A stretch of 33,291 bases of DNA, taken from the NCBI GenBank assembly GCA_016839845.1, contig JAEOTL010000466.1:1-33291 (forward strand), read 5' to 3'. Of the stretch, positions 32,808-33,291 are shown piece after piece (position 1 is the stretch's first letter; each line of letters begins with the position of its first letter). The stretch is from Promethearchaeota archaeon. GTDB taxonomy: Archaea; Asgardarchaeota; Lokiarchaeia; Sigynarchaeales; SOKP01. Under the pieces are notes generated by a model. It searched no databases and was not told where the DNA came from. It was given only the letters and a program-made list of their open reading frames with translations. A program made the translations under genes and the position numbers.

Positions 32808-33291
32808 ATGCCGAAATTAATTTTATTCGATAATACTCATAATGAAATGTTGAATGTCCGAGATAAGGAATTCTCCAAATTTCAGACCCTTCTCCGGAGA
32901 ATGGATCTAAACTTAAAAAGCATTGAAGGAGATGGACTCGAGGCGGAGCACATAAGAAATGCGGATCTGCTAATCATTGGGAACCCTATTGATAATTTCT
33001 TTTCCAGTGTTGAAGTCAAAATTATAATAGATTTCGTAAGAACGGGGGGCTCATTACTTGTATTGAGTGAGTATGGTGCTGACTTTCTTCAAAAAACTAA
33101 TTTGAATGATATCGTAGGAAAGTTTGGTATTAAGTTTGAAAAGGATCTTATAAAAGAAATTAAAAGTACAAATCAGAGTAGTGGAAGTATTTTACACATC
33201 CATGATTTCCAGAAACATGAGTTGACAAAACAATTAAGAGAAGTAAGGATAGGGGGAGCGTGTTCTCTCTCATTAAGCAAGGAGGCAAAAC
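32808..33291 (+). CDS. GIFT-domain (IFT52/GldG-like) protein, 3' end cut by the window
   Basis: An open frame from ATG 32808 runs off the window, giving 161 residues. The start LILFDNTHNEMLNV, then NADLLIIGNPIDNFFSSVEVKIIIDFVRTGGSLLVLSEYG, then NLNDIVGKFGIKFEKDLI, is the pattern of the GIFT domain shared by eukaryotic IFT52 and bacterial GldG: an FD/N-xxxxE opening, a loop with a ligand-like IxGP/NP motif, an FLxxGGxLLVL strand and a GIxF/V strand. In eukaryotes IFT52 is a core of the intraflagellar transport B complex; in bacteria GldG works with an ABC transporter. The archaeal role is unknown. The start has no evident ribosome binding site. Confidence 0.7.
   Translation, partial: MPKLILFDNTHNEMLNVRDKEFSKFQTLLRRMDLNLKSIEGDGLEAEHIRNADLLIIGNPIDNFFSSVEVKIIIDFVRTGGSLLVLSEYGADFLQKTNLNDIVGKFGIKFEKDLIKEIKSTNQSSGSILHIHDFQKHELTKQLREVRIGGACSLSLSKEAK

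Noticed and set aside
1..33291. CRISPR arrays, insertion sequences, integrases, rRNA or tRNA genes
   Set aside because: No regularly spaced repeats, transposase motifs, att-like direct repeats or cloverleaf folds were seen when reading the intergenic gaps.

Overview
The window looks like a stretch of chromosome from an Asgard archaeon, probably Lokiarchaeia-like. The grounds are low GC, archaeal-type TATA boxes and AGGTGA-type ribosome binding sites, archaeal metabolic enzymes (HdrA, DhnA-type aldolase, a CDP-alcohol phosphotransferase of the archaetidylserine type), and several protein types otherwise typical of eukaryotes: a Ras/Rab-like GTPase, a gelsolin-domain protein, a longin/roadblock-like domain on a giant surface protein, a GIFT (IFT52-like) domain, RING-like zinc fingers on vWA-like proteins, and a LURP-one/tubby-like protein. 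Assignments rest on motifs read by eye; no search was run.

Layout. 1-4100: the 3' end of an unidentified gene, then leftward genes for a metallo-beta-lactamase-fold hydrolase, a small GTPase and an Eco57I-like adenine methyltransferase with no nuclease partner. 4169-9671: a YkgJ-type cysteine-cluster protein, an HdrA-MvhD fusion of flavin-based electron bifurcation, a DUF711 protein, a small zinc-binding protein and a winged-helix regulator. 9845-16057: a 1930-residue surface protein with a large N-glycosylation-rich beta-sandwich ectodomain, one C-terminal membrane helix and a cytosolic longin/roadblock-like domain, followed by a small basic protein. 16214-20172: class I aldolase, a gelsolin-like protein with a Lys/Pro repeat tail, a zinc-ribbon plus LURP-one-like protein, and a CDP-alcohol phosphotransferase. 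20199-25676: a coiled-coil winged-helix protein divergent from two tandem paralogues that each join a vWA-like domain, a C4HC3 RING-like finger and a zinc ribbon, then a PH-like membrane protein. 25842-32589: a class III aminotransferase with a diaminopentanoate-dehydrogenase-like enzyme, a DUF47/Pit phosphate uptake pair, a DUF2284 protein, a membrane zinc-ribbon protein and PurA. The right edge cuts a GIFT-domain gene.

How the genes may work together. Housekeeping metabolism (glycolysis/gluconeogenesis, purines, phosphate, redox, lipids) is interleaved with genes that look like a signalling, membrane and cytoskeleton toolkit. The two most striking units are the giant receptor-like protein whose cytosolic part resembles the longin/roadblock modules that bind small GTPases in eukaryotes, and the duplicated vWA-RING-like-zinc-ribbon proteins whose finger spacing resembles that of the Nse1/FANCL class of ubiquitin ligases. 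No RNA genes, CRISPR arrays or insertion sequences were seen, and no gene-free stretch exceeds about 220 bases apart from short promoter regions.
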